From JACJWR01 sp964474045 (GTDB lineage Bacteria; Actinomycetota; Actinomycetes; S36-B12; UBA10799): DNA of 64,000 bases. Under the pieces are notes generated by a model. The model searched no databases. It worked only from the letters and a program-made list of their open reading frames with translations, and was not told where the DNA came from. This document shows, in pieces, positions 41,334 to 49,796 of the stretch. The translations under genes were made by a program, and so were the position numbers. The stretch is taken from contig CAYYRC010000005.1 in NCBI GenBank assembly GCA_964474045.1, positions 62,001 through 126,000 on the forward strand, given 5' to 3'. Numbering within the stretch: the stretch's first letter is position 1; each line of letters opens with the position of its first letter.

Positions 41334-43164
41334 CCCCGAGCAGGATCGGCCGGCGGCACCACCCGGTACGACGGCCTCGGATGCGACGCTGGACCGAGGC
41401 TCAGAGCCAGAGATCGCGTTCCAGGCGCCGGCTGAGGGACCGGGCGAGGCGCTGGACGAGGGCGCTATGACCGATGCCGCGGACCCCGCGGTCATGCGCA
41501 GCAGCGCCATCATGGCCGTCGGCACCATAGTGTCGCGGATCACTGGCGTGGGCCGCGACATCGCCATCGTCGCCGCCATCGGGTTCGGCACGCTGGCCGA
41601 CGCCTACACGCTGGGCAACACGCTGCCCAACACCATCTACCTGCTGCTCGTCGGCGGAACGCTGAGCGCGGTGTTCGTCCCGCAGCTCGTGCGGCACCTG
41701 AAGTCCGACCCCGATGGCGGGGACGCCTACGCCAACCGGCTGCTCACGCTCACGTCGCTGGTGCTGCTGGTCATCGCAGTGGCCTCGGTGCTGCTGGCGC
41801 CGTGGATCGTGTCGCTCTACGTGCCGCAGGACTATCCCCCCGCCAACTACGAGCTGGCCGTCGCCTTCGCTCGCCTGTGCCTTCCGCAGATCTTCTTCTA
41901 CGGCATCTACACCATGCAGGCGCAGGTGCTGAACTCCCGCGGGCACTTCGGCATGCCGATGTTCGCGCCCATCGCCAACAACGTGATCGTGATCGCGATG
42001 GCGTTCGCCTTCCTCGCCATCGCGGGGACGTCGGCGACGGTGGAGTCGATCACGCCCGGGGAGGTGGCCCTCCTGGGCGTGGGCACCACGCTGGGGGTCG
42101 TCGTCCAGTCGTTGATCCTGCTGCCGGTGCTGCGGCGGGTGGACTTCCGGATCAGGCCGCGCTTCGACTTCCGCGGGTCAGGCCTGGGCAAGACCGCCAA
42201 GCTGGCGGGCTGGACGGTCGCGCTGGTCCTGGCCAACCAGGTCGCGCTGCTCATCACGGCCCGCCTGGCCACCCAGGCGAACGTGCTGGCCAGCGAGGCG
42301 GGCAGCACGCCGGAGGGCCTCATGACCTTCGACAAGGCCTACCTGGTGTTCATGCTGCCGGTGTCGGTGATCACCATCTCGATCGTGACTTCGCTGCTTC
42401 CGCGGATGAGCGAACAGGCGGCCGAGGGCGACCTGCGCGCCGTGTCAGACCAGTTGGTCAGCGGGGCAAGGTTGATCTCGGCGCTGGTCCTGCCAGCTGG
42501 TGCCATCCTCATCGCCGCAGGTCCGTTCGTGGCGCAGCTGATCTTCGGCTACGGCGCGGGCGCCGGCGACGCCGCCCACTACACCGGCGTGGTGATCTCG
42601 GCTTTCGCGGTCGGGCTGCTGCCGTTCTCGCTGTTCTACCTGCTCATCCGGGGTTGGTATGCCCTTGAGGACACTCGCACGCCGTTCTACGTGACGGTGG
42701 TGTTCAACGGCCTGCTGATCGTTTTCATGCTCGGCTTCTTCCAAGTGGCGCCGACGGGGGCCAAGGTCGTCAGCCTGGCGCTCGCCGAGTCCCTGGCCTA
42801 CTGGATCTCGCTGGTCGTGGCGTGGCTGTGGCTGCGGCGCAAACTCGTCCACATGCACACCTGGGACACGATCTGGGCGCTCATCCGCATGTACCTCGCG
42901 GGCTTGCTCGCGATCCCGGTGGCCTTCCTGGGCACCCTGGTCGCCGACGTGCTCGTGGGCGCGATCCCGGGCGACTGGTTGGAGACCAGCTCCGCCGGCA
43001 GGGTCATCCTGCCAGCCGTCGCCCTGGGCACCGCCAGCATCGTCGGTTTCATCGCCTACGTGCTGTTCTGCCGCCTGCTGCGGGTGCCGGACGTGGATGA
43101 GGTTCTGGGGATGGTGAGGGCGAAGCTGCCGTTCCCCGCACGACGGCGAACCTCGGAAGATTAG
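41314..43164 (+). CDS. murJ: Lipid II flippase MurJ
   Basis: 616 aa from GTG 41314. Hydrophilic N-terminal tail of about 60 residues, then fourteen or so helices of the MOP/MVF family: I-V-S-R-I-T-G-V-G-R-D-I, D-A-Y-T-L-G-N-T-L-P-N, Q-V-L-N-S-R-G-H-F-G-M-P, A-N-Q-V-A-L-L and R-G-W-Y-A-L-E-D-T-R-T-P-F. Moves lipid II across the membrane for peptidoglycan synthesis. In mycobacteria the equivalent protein is fused to a pseudokinase; here that part is the separate next gene, 10 bp downstream. Confidence 0.94.
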   Translation: MTPNRPDPEQDRPAAPPGTTASDATLDRGSEPEIAFQAPAEGPGEALDEGAMTDAADPAVMRSSAIMAVGTIVSRITGVGRDIAIVAAIGFGTLADAYTLGNTLPNTIYLLLVGGTLSAVFVPQLVRHLKSDPDGGDAYANRLLTLTSLVLLVIAVASVLLAPWIVSLYVPQDYPPANYELAVAFARLCLPQIFFYGIYTMQAQVLNSRGHFGMPMFAPIANNVIVIAMAFAFLAIAGTSATVESITPGEVALLGVGTTLGVVVQSLILLPVLRRVDFRIRPRFDFRGSGLGKTAKLAGWTVALVLANQVALLITARLATQANVLASEAGSTPEGLMTFDKAYLVFMLPVSVITISIVTSLLPRMSEQAAEGDLRAVSDQLVSGARLISALVLPAGAILIAAGPFVAQLIFGYGAGAGDAAHYTGVVISAFAVGLLPFSLFYLLIRGWYALEDTRTPFYVTVVFNGLLIVFMLGFFQVAPTGAKVVSLALAESLAYWISLVVAWLWLRRKLVHMHTWDTIWALIRMYLAGLLAIPVAFLGTLVADVLVGAIPGDWLETSSAGRVILPAVALGTASIVGFIAYVLFCRLLRVPDVDEVLGMVRAKLPFPARRRTSED

Positions 43165-43167
43165 TCT
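43162..43167 (+). promoter_or_regulatory. Putative -10 (TAGTCT) overlapping the murJ stop
   Basis: TAGTCT begins with the TAG stop of murJ and ends 7 nt before ATG 43175, so the pseudokinase gene could be transcribed separately and leaderless. Confidence 0.45.
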
Positions 43168-43174
43168 TGACCCT

Positions 43175-44638
43175 ATGCACTCCCGCGTCCCGCTGTTCGC
43201 CCCCGGCGATCTGATCGGCGGACGCTACCGGCTCGAGGACGACGTCGTGCTGGCGCCGGCGACTCAGACCTGGCTCGGAATGGACGAGCGCCTGAAGCGG
43301 CGGGTGACGCTCCGGATCATCCCTGCGGACTCCCCCGCGGCCTCGCTGCTGCCCGCAGCAGCGGCGCGGGCAGCCCGCATCGACAGCCGCTACGTGCTGC
43401 CCGTACTGGACATCGTGCCGGACCGCGGCATCCTGGCGATGGTCACGGACTGGACCGACTGGCCGGCGTTGGGCTACCTGGGCCGGGAGCCCATGTCGGC
43501 GCGGCGGGCCGTAGAGACCACCATGGCCATCGGCCAGGCACTCTTGGCGCTCGACGCAGAGGGCGTTCACCACGGTCGGCTGCACCCGGACACAGTTCAC
43601 CTGGATGGCAACGGCCAGGTGAAGCTCCGGGGCGCGGAGGTCGATGTCGCTCTGCACGGCTCCGGCATGACCGCGCGGGCGGCGGCTCGCGCGGATGCCG
43701 CAGCCTTGGTCGGGCTGCTCTACCTGTGCCTCACCGGAACTTGGCCGGAGGAGCTCGCCGACCCCAGCCGAAGGGGGCTGATCCCGACCATCCCGGCACC
43801 GAGCCGACTGGTGCCCGACGTCCCCAGCAACCTCAACAACCTCACACTGCGGGCGATGGACGAGGCCGCTCGCGGCCTCGCCGACGTTCGCAGCCTCATG
43901 GCTGCCCTCGCCGTGGCCCTCGACGACATGGCGCAGCGGCAGCGCGAGGCGGCGACGCCGGGGGAACCGCGGCGCTGGCGCCACGCTGGCCGGGCGGCCG
44001 TGGCGCTCGGGGTCGCCACCATCATCGCCGGCCTCACCATGACCGGCATCACCCAGGCTGCCCAGGAGCGTGCCGCTGTGGGTGCCGACCAGGCCCCCAT
44101 ACGCACCGATGACGGCAATCTGGCCGCGCCGTCGGCCGCGCCCGCGGTCGGACCCACCGAGAAGGCCCAGCCGATCGTGGCCATGGCCACGCTCGATCCA
44201 GACGGCGACGGCAGCGAGTACCCATCTCTGCTCGGCAACATCGTCGACGGCGACGCGGGGACGGCGTGGATGAGCAAGGGCTACTACTCGGCCGACATCG
44301 GTGGCAAGCGCGGCGTCGGGGTCGTCCTCGACCTCGGCAGCGACAAGGAGGTGACCAGCCTCGATCTGCAGCTGACCGGCACCTCGACGGACTTCTCGTT
44401 GCTGGTGGGGGAGGCTCCCGACGGCGCCCTCGAGTCGTTCCGCTCGGTCTCGCAGACCCGCGGGGCAGGTCAGAGCGTGCTCGTGCGGCTGCCCCGTCCG
44501 ACCAGGGCCAGGGCCGTCGTCATCTGGTTCACCAAGCTGAGCAACACCGCCAACTCGATCGGTGACTCCGGTTATCGCGCCGGGATCCGGTCGGCCACCG
44601 TCTACAGCACCGACGGCACCGACGGCACCCGGCAGTGA
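43175..44638 (+). CDS. Transmembrane pseudokinase with discoidin-like external domain
   Basis: 487 aa. Residues 8-250 have a protein-kinase fold: L-I-G-G-R-Y-R-L-E near the N-terminus. The ATP-binding lysine position reads V-T-L-R-I-I-P, the H-R-D loop is H-G-R-L-H-P-D-T-V-H-L, and no D-F-G is present, so it should not phosphorylate. One membrane helix lies near 270-290. The external part (about 330-480) is an F5/8 type C-like beta sandwich: I-V-D-G-D-A-G-T-A-W, V-V-L-D-L-G-S-D-K-E-V-T, A-R-A-V-V-I-W-F-T. It corresponds to the C-terminal half of mycobacterial MviN/Rv3910, where the pseudokinase recruits FhaA. Ends in a GTGA overlap with sigM. Confidence 0.83.
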   Translation: MHSRVPLFAPGDLIGGRYRLEDDVVLAPATQTWLGMDERLKRRVTLRIIPADSPAASLLPAAAARAARIDSRYVLPVLDIVPDRGILAMVTDWTDWPALGYLGREPMSARRAVETTMAIGQALLALDAEGVHHGRLHPDTVHLDGNGQVKLRGAEVDVALHGSGMTARAAARADAAALVGLLYLCLTGTWPEELADPSRRGLIPTIPAPSRLVPDVPSNLNNLTLRAMDEAARGLADVRSLMAALAVALDDMAQRQREAATPGEPRRWRHAGRAAVALGVATIIAGLTMTGITQAAQERAAVGADQAPIRTDDGNLAAPSAAPAVGPTEKAQPIVAMATLDPDGDGSEYPSLLGNIVDGDAGTAWMSKGYYSADIGGKRGVGVVLDLGSDKEVTSLDLQLTGTSTDFSLLVGEAPDGALESFRSVSQTRGAGQSVLVRLPRPTRARAVVIWFTKLSNTANSIGDSGYRAGIRSATVYSTDGTDGTRQ

Positions 44639-45318
44639 CCGACGGCGGCGACCTGCCGGTCGGCGATGCGAACACCGGGGCGACTCCAGCCACCGACAAA
44701 GAGCTGCTGGCAGCTCACGTCGCGGGGGACCCGAGGGCATTCGAGCAGATCTTTCTGCGCCACCGCGACCGCCTTTGGGCCGTCGCCCTGCGCACCACGG
44801 GCGAGCCGGAAGAGGCCGCCGATGCTCTGCAAGATGCGATGATCTCCGCCTTCCGCTCCGCCGGGTCCTATCGCGGCGACGCGGCGGTCACCACCTGGCT
44901 GCACCGCATCGTCGTCAACGCCTGTCTGGACCGGCTGCGACGACGGCGCTCGCGGGCCACCGTCGCTCTCCCGGGCGACAACCCAGCCGGCGGCCAGGAC
45001 ACTCTGGCCGATCCGCACGACCGCATCGGGAACCTGGAGCTCGCGATCGAGCTCGAGCGGGCGCTGGCCAAGCTGCCGCCGGAGCAGCGCGATCCCATCG
45101 TGCTCGTCGACGTCCATGGCTACCGAGTAGCGGAGGCAGCGGAGATCCTGTCCGTCCCGTCCGGCACCATCAAGAGCCGCTGCGCCCGCGGCAGGGCAAG
45201 GCTGGCGACCGCCCTGTCCGGCCTCCGACCGGGGGTGGCTGATGGGAACCCTGGTTCGCAGCGCTCCGTCTCACCGGGGACGGCCGAGCACGAGGGAGGA
45301 GGTGGCAGCCAGCGATGA
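44635..45318 (+). CDS. sigM: ECF sigma factor, SigM-like
   Basis: 227 aa from GTG 44635, coupled to the pseudokinase gene. Region 2 includes F-E-Q-I-F-L-R-H-R-D-R-L-W, D-A-L-Q-D-A-M-I-S-A-F-R, and T-W-L-H-R-I-V-V-N-A-C-L-D. Region 4 includes L-P-P-E-Q-R-D-P-I-V-L-V-D-V, A-A-E-I-L-S-V-P-S-G-T-I-K-S-R. Gene order (murJ, pseudokinase, sigma, anti-sigma, trxB) matches mycobacterial sigM. The Gly/Ser-rich end overlaps the anti-sigma gene by ATGA. Regulon not visible. Confidence 0.92.
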   Translation: MTDGGDLPVGDANTGATPATDKELLAAHVAGDPRAFEQIFLRHRDRLWAVALRTTGEPEEAADALQDAMISAFRSAGSYRGDAAVTTWLHRIVVNACLDRLRRRRSRATVALPGDNPAGGQDTLADPHDRIGNLELAIELERALAKLPPEQRDPIVLVDVHGYRVAEAAEILSVPSGTIKSRCARGRARLATALSGLRPGVADGNPGSQRSVSPGTAEHEGGGGSQR

Positions 45319-45971
45319 CCGAGGATTCACCGGAGTCAGCCGATCCCTGGCTCGACGCCGCCCTGTCCCAGCTCGACCCGCCGCACATCCCGATGGAGGT
45401 GTCGGCCCGGATCGTCGATGCGCTTGCTGTGGAGTCGGAGACCCGGTCGGCGGCCGCCGCGGGGGTCGCCCCCATCGCGCCCAGGCGTCGACGCTGGATC
45501 TGGGCCGCTGCCGGGGTCGCCGCAGCCGGGCTGGTCGCCACGGCGCTCGTGGTGGACCGGGCCGACGCCCCGATTCCCGCAACTGTGGCAGGCGGCCAGT
45601 GGGCTGGGTTGCAGACCATCCCCGTGAGCACGGGAAGCGACTACTCCGAGGCGAACGTGGACGCCCTCGTCCAGAGGTTCCTGCGCTCCCCCGCCCTGCC
45701 GGTAGCCCCGCCCGACACGGTCTCGCGCACCTTCGCCGCCTCCGAGGCGGGCATGTCGGCCTGCCTCAGCGCGGTGGGGTACTCCCCGGACGACCTGGCG
45801 ATGCTGGACATCGCCAGGTACGGCAGCCGCCCGGTGGCGGTGATGGCCTACCTAGACGGCACGGGGGATCCGACGGCCGACGTTGTGGTGGTGGGAACGG
45901 GCTGCAGCGCCAACCAGCCCGACGTCCACCTGCGGCACGTGACCACCCTGGCCCAGCGCGGCGGCGGCTGA
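45315..45971 (+). CDS. Anti-sigma factor for the SigM-like sigma (RsmA-like)
   Basis: 218 aa. Cytoplasmic N-terminus of about 58 residues with a W-L-D-A-A-L-S-Q-L-D motif, one membrane helix near 59-78 preceded by R-R-R-R-W-I-W, then an external domain containing C-L-S-A-V-G-Y and a second cysteine in G-T-G-C-S, which may form a disulfide. No zinc-binding H-x3-C-x2-C motif, so it is not a ZAS-type factor. Position and topology match mycobacterial RsmA. Presumably holds the sigma factor at the membrane until an envelope signal arrives. Confidence 0.82.
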   Translation: MTEDSPESADPWLDAALSQLDPPHIPMEVSARIVDALAVESETRSAAAAGVAPIAPRRRRWIWAAAGVAAAGLVATALVVDRADAPIPATVAGGQWAGLQTIPVSTGSDYSEANVDALVQRFLRSPALPVAPPDTVSRTFAASEAGMSACLSAVGYSPDDLAMLDIARYGSRPVAVMAYLDGTGDPTADVVVVGTGCSANQPDVHLRHVTTLAQRGGG

Positions 45972-45994
45972 CCCTGGAATAGGGCCACTGCCTA

Positions 45995-46018
45995 AGATCG
46001 TTGCCACTGCAACAATCT
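45995..46018. promoter_or_regulatory. Inverted repeat upstream of trxB
   Basis: AGATCGTTGC and GCAACAATCT pair over 9 of 10 bp around a 4-nt loop, 18 bp before the trxB ATG. Could be an operator or an mRNA stem next to the ribosome binding site. Confidence 0.5.
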
Positions 46019-46035
46019 CTTGGAAGAGGGCGTAC

Positions 46036-46968
46036 ATGGTCGACGTGCGGAACGTCATCATCATCGGATCCGGACCCGCGGGCTACACCGCGGCGATCTA
46101 TGCGGCCCGCGCGCAACTGGCTCCCCTGCTGTTCGAGGGAGCGGTCACCGCGGGAGGCGCCCTGATGCAGACCACCGAGGTCGAGAACTTCCCGGGCTTC
46201 CCGGAGGGCATCATGGGCCCAGAGCTGATGGAGCACATGCGCGCCCAGGCTTGCCGCTTCGGCACCGAGATGATCACCGACGACGTGACCTCGGTGCAGC
46301 TCGCAGGCGACGTCAAGCGCGTCGTGGACGGAGCCGGCAACGAGTACCTGGCGAAGTCCGTCATCATTGCCACGGGTTCCGGCTTCCGCGAGTTGGGCCT
46401 CGACAACGAGCGAAGCCTGTGCGGACACGGCGTGTCGTACTGCGCCACCTGTGACGGCTTCTTCTTCCGGGACCAGGAGATCCTCGTCGTGGGCGGCGGC
46501 GACTCGGCGATGGAGGAGGCCTCATTCCTCTCGCGCTTCGCCAGCAAGGTGACGATCGTGCACCGGCGCGACGAGTTCCGCGCCAGCAAGATCATGATCG
46601 ATCGTGCGTTGTCGAACCCGAAGATCGAAGTGGCGTGGGACTCGGTCGTGACGCAACTGCTGGGCGATCCCAAGCTCTCCGGCGCCGTGCTCACCAATGT
46701 CAAGACCGGCACTCAGACCACACTGCCAGTGACCGGGGTGTTCGTCGCCATCGGGCATGACCCGCGCTCGGAGCTGTTCCGCGGACAGGTCGATCTCGAC
46801 GAGGCTGGCTACGTGCTCACCCAGGCCGGCTCGACGGCCACCAACCTGGACGGCGTCTTCGCCTGTGGCGACGTGGTGGACCACACCTATCGTCAGGCCA
46901 TCACCGCCGCCGGGACCGGCTGCGCCGCCGCGCTGGATGCGGAGCGGTGGCTGGCGGCACAGTCCTGA
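46036..46968 (+). CDS. trxB: Thioredoxin reductase
   Basis: 310 aa from ATG 46036 with GAAGAGGG upstream. FAD-binding G-S-G-P-A-G-Y-T-A-A-I-Y, redox pair Cys136-A-T-Cys139, NADPH-binding G-G-G-D-S-A-M-E-E-A and H-R-R-D-E-F-R-A-S, and the C-terminal G-V-F-A-C-G-D-V-V-D-H-T-Y-R-Q-A. Reduces the thioredoxin encoded 69 bp downstream using NADPH. Classic low-Mr bacterial type. Confidence 0.97.
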   Translation: MVDVRNVIIIGSGPAGYTAAIYAARAQLAPLLFEGAVTAGGALMQTTEVENFPGFPEGIMGPELMEHMRAQACRFGTEMITDDVTSVQLAGDVKRVVDGAGNEYLAKSVIIATGSGFRELGLDNERSLCGHGVSYCATCDGFFFRDQEILVVGGGDSAMEEASFLSRFASKVTIVHRRDEFRASKIMIDRALSNPKIEVAWDSVVTQLLGDPKLSGAVLTNVKTGTQTTLPVTGVFVAIGHDPRSELFRGQVDLDEAGYVLTQAGSTATNLDGVFACGDVVDHTYRQAITAAGTGCAAALDAERWLAAQS

Positions 46969-47037
46969 GCGCATAGGCTTAGGCCGTTCGCCGCGGACCC
47001 ACCGGACCGCGCGTCCCAAACATCAAGGAGTTGACCC

Positions 47038-47361
47038 ATGGCCGGACCCGTGATCGTGACCGACGCCGACTTCGCAGCCAAGGTGCTGGGCAGCGACAAG
47101 CCCGTGCTCGTGGACTTCTGGGCGGCGTGGTGCGGACCCTGCAAGCAAGTAGCCCCCATCTTGGATGAGATCGCCGCCGAGCACGACGGCCTCACCATCG
47201 CCAAGATGAACGTGGACGAGAACCCGGTCACGCCAGCCAGCTACGGAATCACCAGCATCCCCACGCTGAACGTCTACTCCGGCGGCGAGCTGGTCAAGCA
47301 GGTCATCGGCGCGAAGCCCAAGCAAGTGCTGCTTCGGGAGCTGGCCGACTACCTCGGCTGA
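47038..47361 (+). CDS. trxA: Thioredoxin
   Basis: 107 aa from ATG 47038 with AAGGAG at ideal distance. Active site W-C-G-P-C (Cys32, Cys35), preceded by V-L-V-D-F-W-A-A, and the cis-proline loop S-I-P-T-L-N-V-Y near residue 77. Cytoplasmic disulfide reductase and substrate of TrxB. Likely cotranscribed with trxB. Confidence 0.97.
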   Translation: MAGPVIVTDADFAAKVLGSDKPVLVDFWAAWCGPCKQVAPILDEIAAEHDGLTIAKMNVDENPVTPASYGITSIPTLNVYSGGELVKQVIGAKPKQVLLRELADYLG

Positions 47362-47404
47362 TCGGGCCGAGTCTCGTCCACGCCCGCCCCGACCCGGCAG
47401 CGCC

Positions 47405-48505
47405 ATGACCACCACCCAGACCGTCGCCCTGGGCGACACCGGCCCCGTCGTGGCCGAGGTGCGCTCGCGGCTGGTACTGCTCGGTCACTTGCCCAAGGGA
47501 GCGGGCGGCAGCGACTTCGACGACGACGTCGACCGGGCGGTGCGGGCCTTCCAGCAGTCACGAGGCCTGGTGGTGGATGGCCTGGTGGGCGCGGACACGT
47601 TCCGTCGCCTGGAAGAGGCTCGCTGGCAGCTGGGCGACCGCGTCCTGTGGTTCTCGGCCGCTCACCCGCACGCCGGCGACGACGTCTTGGAGCTGCAGAA
47701 GCGGTTGAAGCAGCTGGGGTTCTTCCGTGGCCGCGTCGTGGGCATCTTCGGCCGGGAGACGGATGCGGCGCTACGTGAATTCCAACAGGAGTACGGAATC
47801 ATCGCGGATGGTACCTGCGGGCTCAACACTGTGGTCGCGCTCCGACGGATCGAGCCCTCGTTCGAGGGCGGTATGCCCGATCATCTGTGGGACGAGCATG
47901 CGCACTCGACCAGCCTGACGGGCATCGCCGACAAGCTGATCGTGGTCGATCCGGCTCACGGCGGCCCGGAGCTGGGCGACGCGGGATATGGCCTGATGGA
48001 GGCCTACGTGGCCGATGACCTGGCCCGCCGGATCGAGGGCCGGCTGGCGGCGATCGGCACCCAGGTGCTGCTCACTCGGCCGCCTTCTGACGCGGCTACC
48101 GAGTACGTGTCGGAGGCACGCAGGGCAGCCCTGGCAAATCGCGTCAACGCCGACCTGGTGATCTCTCTGCATACCGACTCAGCTCCGAGCGCGCGGCCGC
48201 ATGGCGTGGCCACCTACTACTTCGGCAACGGTCGCGAACACTCGGTCCTGGGCAAGCGGTTCGCGGAGCTGGTGCAGGACGAGGTCACGCGCCGGACTGG
48301 TCTGTTGGACTGTCGATCTCACAGCAAGACGTGGGACCTGTTGCGGCTGACGCGGATGCCGACCGTGCGCATAGAGGTCGGGTACCTGTCACATGCGGGC
48401 GACGCCGCCTGGCTTCATCAGCGTCGGTTCCGCAACGAGCTCGCCGCCGCCATCGCCGCCGCTTCGGTAGCTTTCTACTCCCCCGCCACCCTCACCCGCG
48501 GCTAG
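47405..48505 (+). CDS. cwlM: CwlM-like amidase-family protein with two peptidoglycan-binding domains
   Basis: 366 aa. Two PG_binding_1 repeats (about 10-65: A-F-Q-Q-S-R-G-L-V-V-D-G-L-V-G; 85-145: E-F-Q-Q-E-Y-G-I-I-A-D-G) precede an Amidase_3 domain. Its zinc ligands appear present: D-P-A-H-G-G, L-M-E-A-Y-V, S-L-H-T-D-S, and catalytic Glu in R-I-E-V-G-Y-L. No signal peptide, so it is cytoplasmic, as is mycobacterial CwlM (Rv3915), which activates MurA when phosphorylated rather than cutting the wall. The same role is inferred from position and topology. Confidence 0.88.
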   Translation: MTTTQTVALGDTGPVVAEVRSRLVLLGHLPKGAGGSDFDDDVDRAVRAFQQSRGLVVDGLVGADTFRRLEEARWQLGDRVLWFSAAHPHAGDDVLELQKRLKQLGFFRGRVVGIFGRETDAALREFQQEYGIIADGTCGLNTVVALRRIEPSFEGGMPDHLWDEHAHSTSLTGIADKLIVVDPAHGGPELGDAGYGLMEAYVADDLARRIEGRLAAIGTQVLLTRPPSDAATEYVSEARRAALANRVNADLVISLHTDSAPSARPHGVATYYFGNGREHSVLGKRFAELVQDEVTRRTGLLDCRSHSKTWDLLRLTRMPTVRIEVGYLSHAGDAAWLHQRRFRNELAAAIAAASVAFYSPATLTRG

Positions 48506-48603
48506 CTGGTCGGCGCGGACCGGCGGGGCAGCAGCAACGCGACGAGGAAGCCAAGCACCACGCCGGCGACCAGGATGCCGACGATCTTCGCCACGTTCTT
48601 CAT
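48502..48603 (-). CDS. 33-aa small membrane protein downstream of parB
   Basis: ATG 48603 with GGAAGGAA just upstream. The peptide starts MKNVAKIVGILVAGVVLGFL; one hydrophobic helix of about 20 residues ends in L-L-P-R-R-S-A-P-T-S, giving positive charges at both ends. It lies 38 bp after the parB stop, so it is probably the last gene of that operon. Its TAG stop shares CTAG with the convergent cwlM stop. No family recognised. The clean ribosome binding site and composition favour a real gene. Confidence 0.6.
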   Translation of the reverse strand: MKNVAKIVGILVAGVVLGFLVALLLPRRSAPTS

Positions 48604-48641
48604 GGTGTTCCTTCCATCCGACCGAACCCAGGTGATTCGCG

Positions 48642-49694
48642 CTACTGCCACGTGTCGGGGCTCTTCAAGGCCTCAACGATGCGCGCGAAGTCCTCAGGCG
48701 AGGAGAAGTCGATGCTGATTCTTCCACGTTTAGCCGACCCGGTGATGACCACCCGGGTATCGAGCTTGTCACCCAGCTCGTCGGCAACGTGCTCGAGACC
48801 GGTCGGCTTGCCGGAACGGCGCCGCCGCCGGCGCTTGGGCTCCCCGTCGCCGAGCGAGACCGCCTCCTCCAAACCGCGCACACTCATGCCCTCAGCCACG
48901 GCGCGCTTCGCCAGCTCCTCCACCCGCCCCGGATCGTCCACTCCGGCCAGCGCCCGGGCATGCCCGGCCGAGAGCACACCAGCGGCCACTCTGCGCTGCA
49001 CCGCCGGCGGGAGCTTGAGCAGCCGCAGACTGTTGGTGACAGCGGGCCTGGACTTACCCAGCTTGCGGGCGAGTTCTTCCTGAGTGCAGCTGAACTCTTG
49101 CAGCAGTTGCTGATAGGCCGCTGCCTCTTCCAGCGCGTTGAGCTGGACGCGATGGAGGTTCTCGATCAGGGCATCGCGGAGCAGGTCGTCGTCCGCCGTG
49201 TCTCGAACCAGCACGGGGACCATCTGCAGCCCGGCATGCTGAGCCGCACGCCATCGGCGCTCGCCTGCCACGATCTCGTAACCGTGGGCGGTCGGGCGGA
49301 CCACGATCGGCTGCAGGAATCCAACCTCCCGCAGCGAGTGGGCGAGCTCCTCGATGGCCTCGGGGTCGAACACGGTCCGGGGTTGGCGAGGATTGGCCGC
49401 GAGGTCCCCGATGGGCACCTCCCGCAAGGTGACGCCCGGCACGGCGCTCAGGCCGGACGCCACCGTGTGCGCGCCGCCGGGGTCCGCGAGCCGAACCGCA
49501 TCGGTAGCGGCGGTAGCAGTGTCAATGTTTCCCGTGAAACTCTCAGGTGCCGGCATGGCCTGGCCTGCTGCGCCATCACGCAGGTCGACCTCGTCGTGGC
49601 TCTCGCCCGGGCGGGCACTGGGCGCGGCGCTCGGCGCGGACGTGGGAATCAGGGCACCCAGACCACGGCCCAGACCAATCTTCGCGGGACTCAT
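48642..49694 (-). CDS. parB: Chromosome-partitioning protein ParB
   Basis: 350 aa. Disordered N-terminal region (about 1-85), CTP-binding/ParB nuclease-fold domain with N-P-R-Q-P-R-T-V-F, G-F-L-Q-P-I-V-V-R, and G-E-R-R-W-R-A-A (box II). Helix-turn-helix R-K-L-G-K-S-R-P-A-V-T-N-S-L-R-L-L-K-L-P and a C-terminal dimer domain with a basic linker (K-R-R-R-R-R-R-S-G). Binds parS and spreads as a CTP clamp. A near-consensus parS lies inside this gene. Confidence 0.96.
   Translation of the reverse strand: MSPAKIGLGRGLGALIPTSAPSAAPSARPGESHDEVDLRDGAAGQAMPAPESFTGNIDTATAATDAVRLADPGGAHTVASGLSAVPGVTLREVPIGDLAANPRQPRTVFDPEAIEELAHSLREVGFLQPIVVRPTAHGYEIVAGERRWRAAQHAGLQMVPVLVRDTADDDLLRDALIENLHRVQLNALEEAAAYQQLLQEFSCTQEELARKLGKSRPAVTNSLRLLKLPPAVQRRVAAGVLSAGHARALAGVDDPGRVEELAKRAVAEGMSVRGLEEAVSLGDGEPKRRRRRRSGKPTGLEHVADELGDKLDTRVVITGSAKRGRISIDFSSPEDFARIVEALKSPDTWQ
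49526..49541. other. parS-like site within parB
   Basis: TGTTTCCCGTGAAACT matches the parS consensus TGTTTCACGTGAAACA at 14 of 16 positions. Lies within codons of the ParB N-terminal linker. Confidence 0.75.
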
Positions 49695-49796
49695 CGGCGA
49701 CCTTTCGTTGACGCAGGCCTCAATACTGCGCCATGGCGCCAGGAACGTCGGTAAACCATGCCGATGTGTGGATAACTCGGCGGCGGCGACCCGCTG

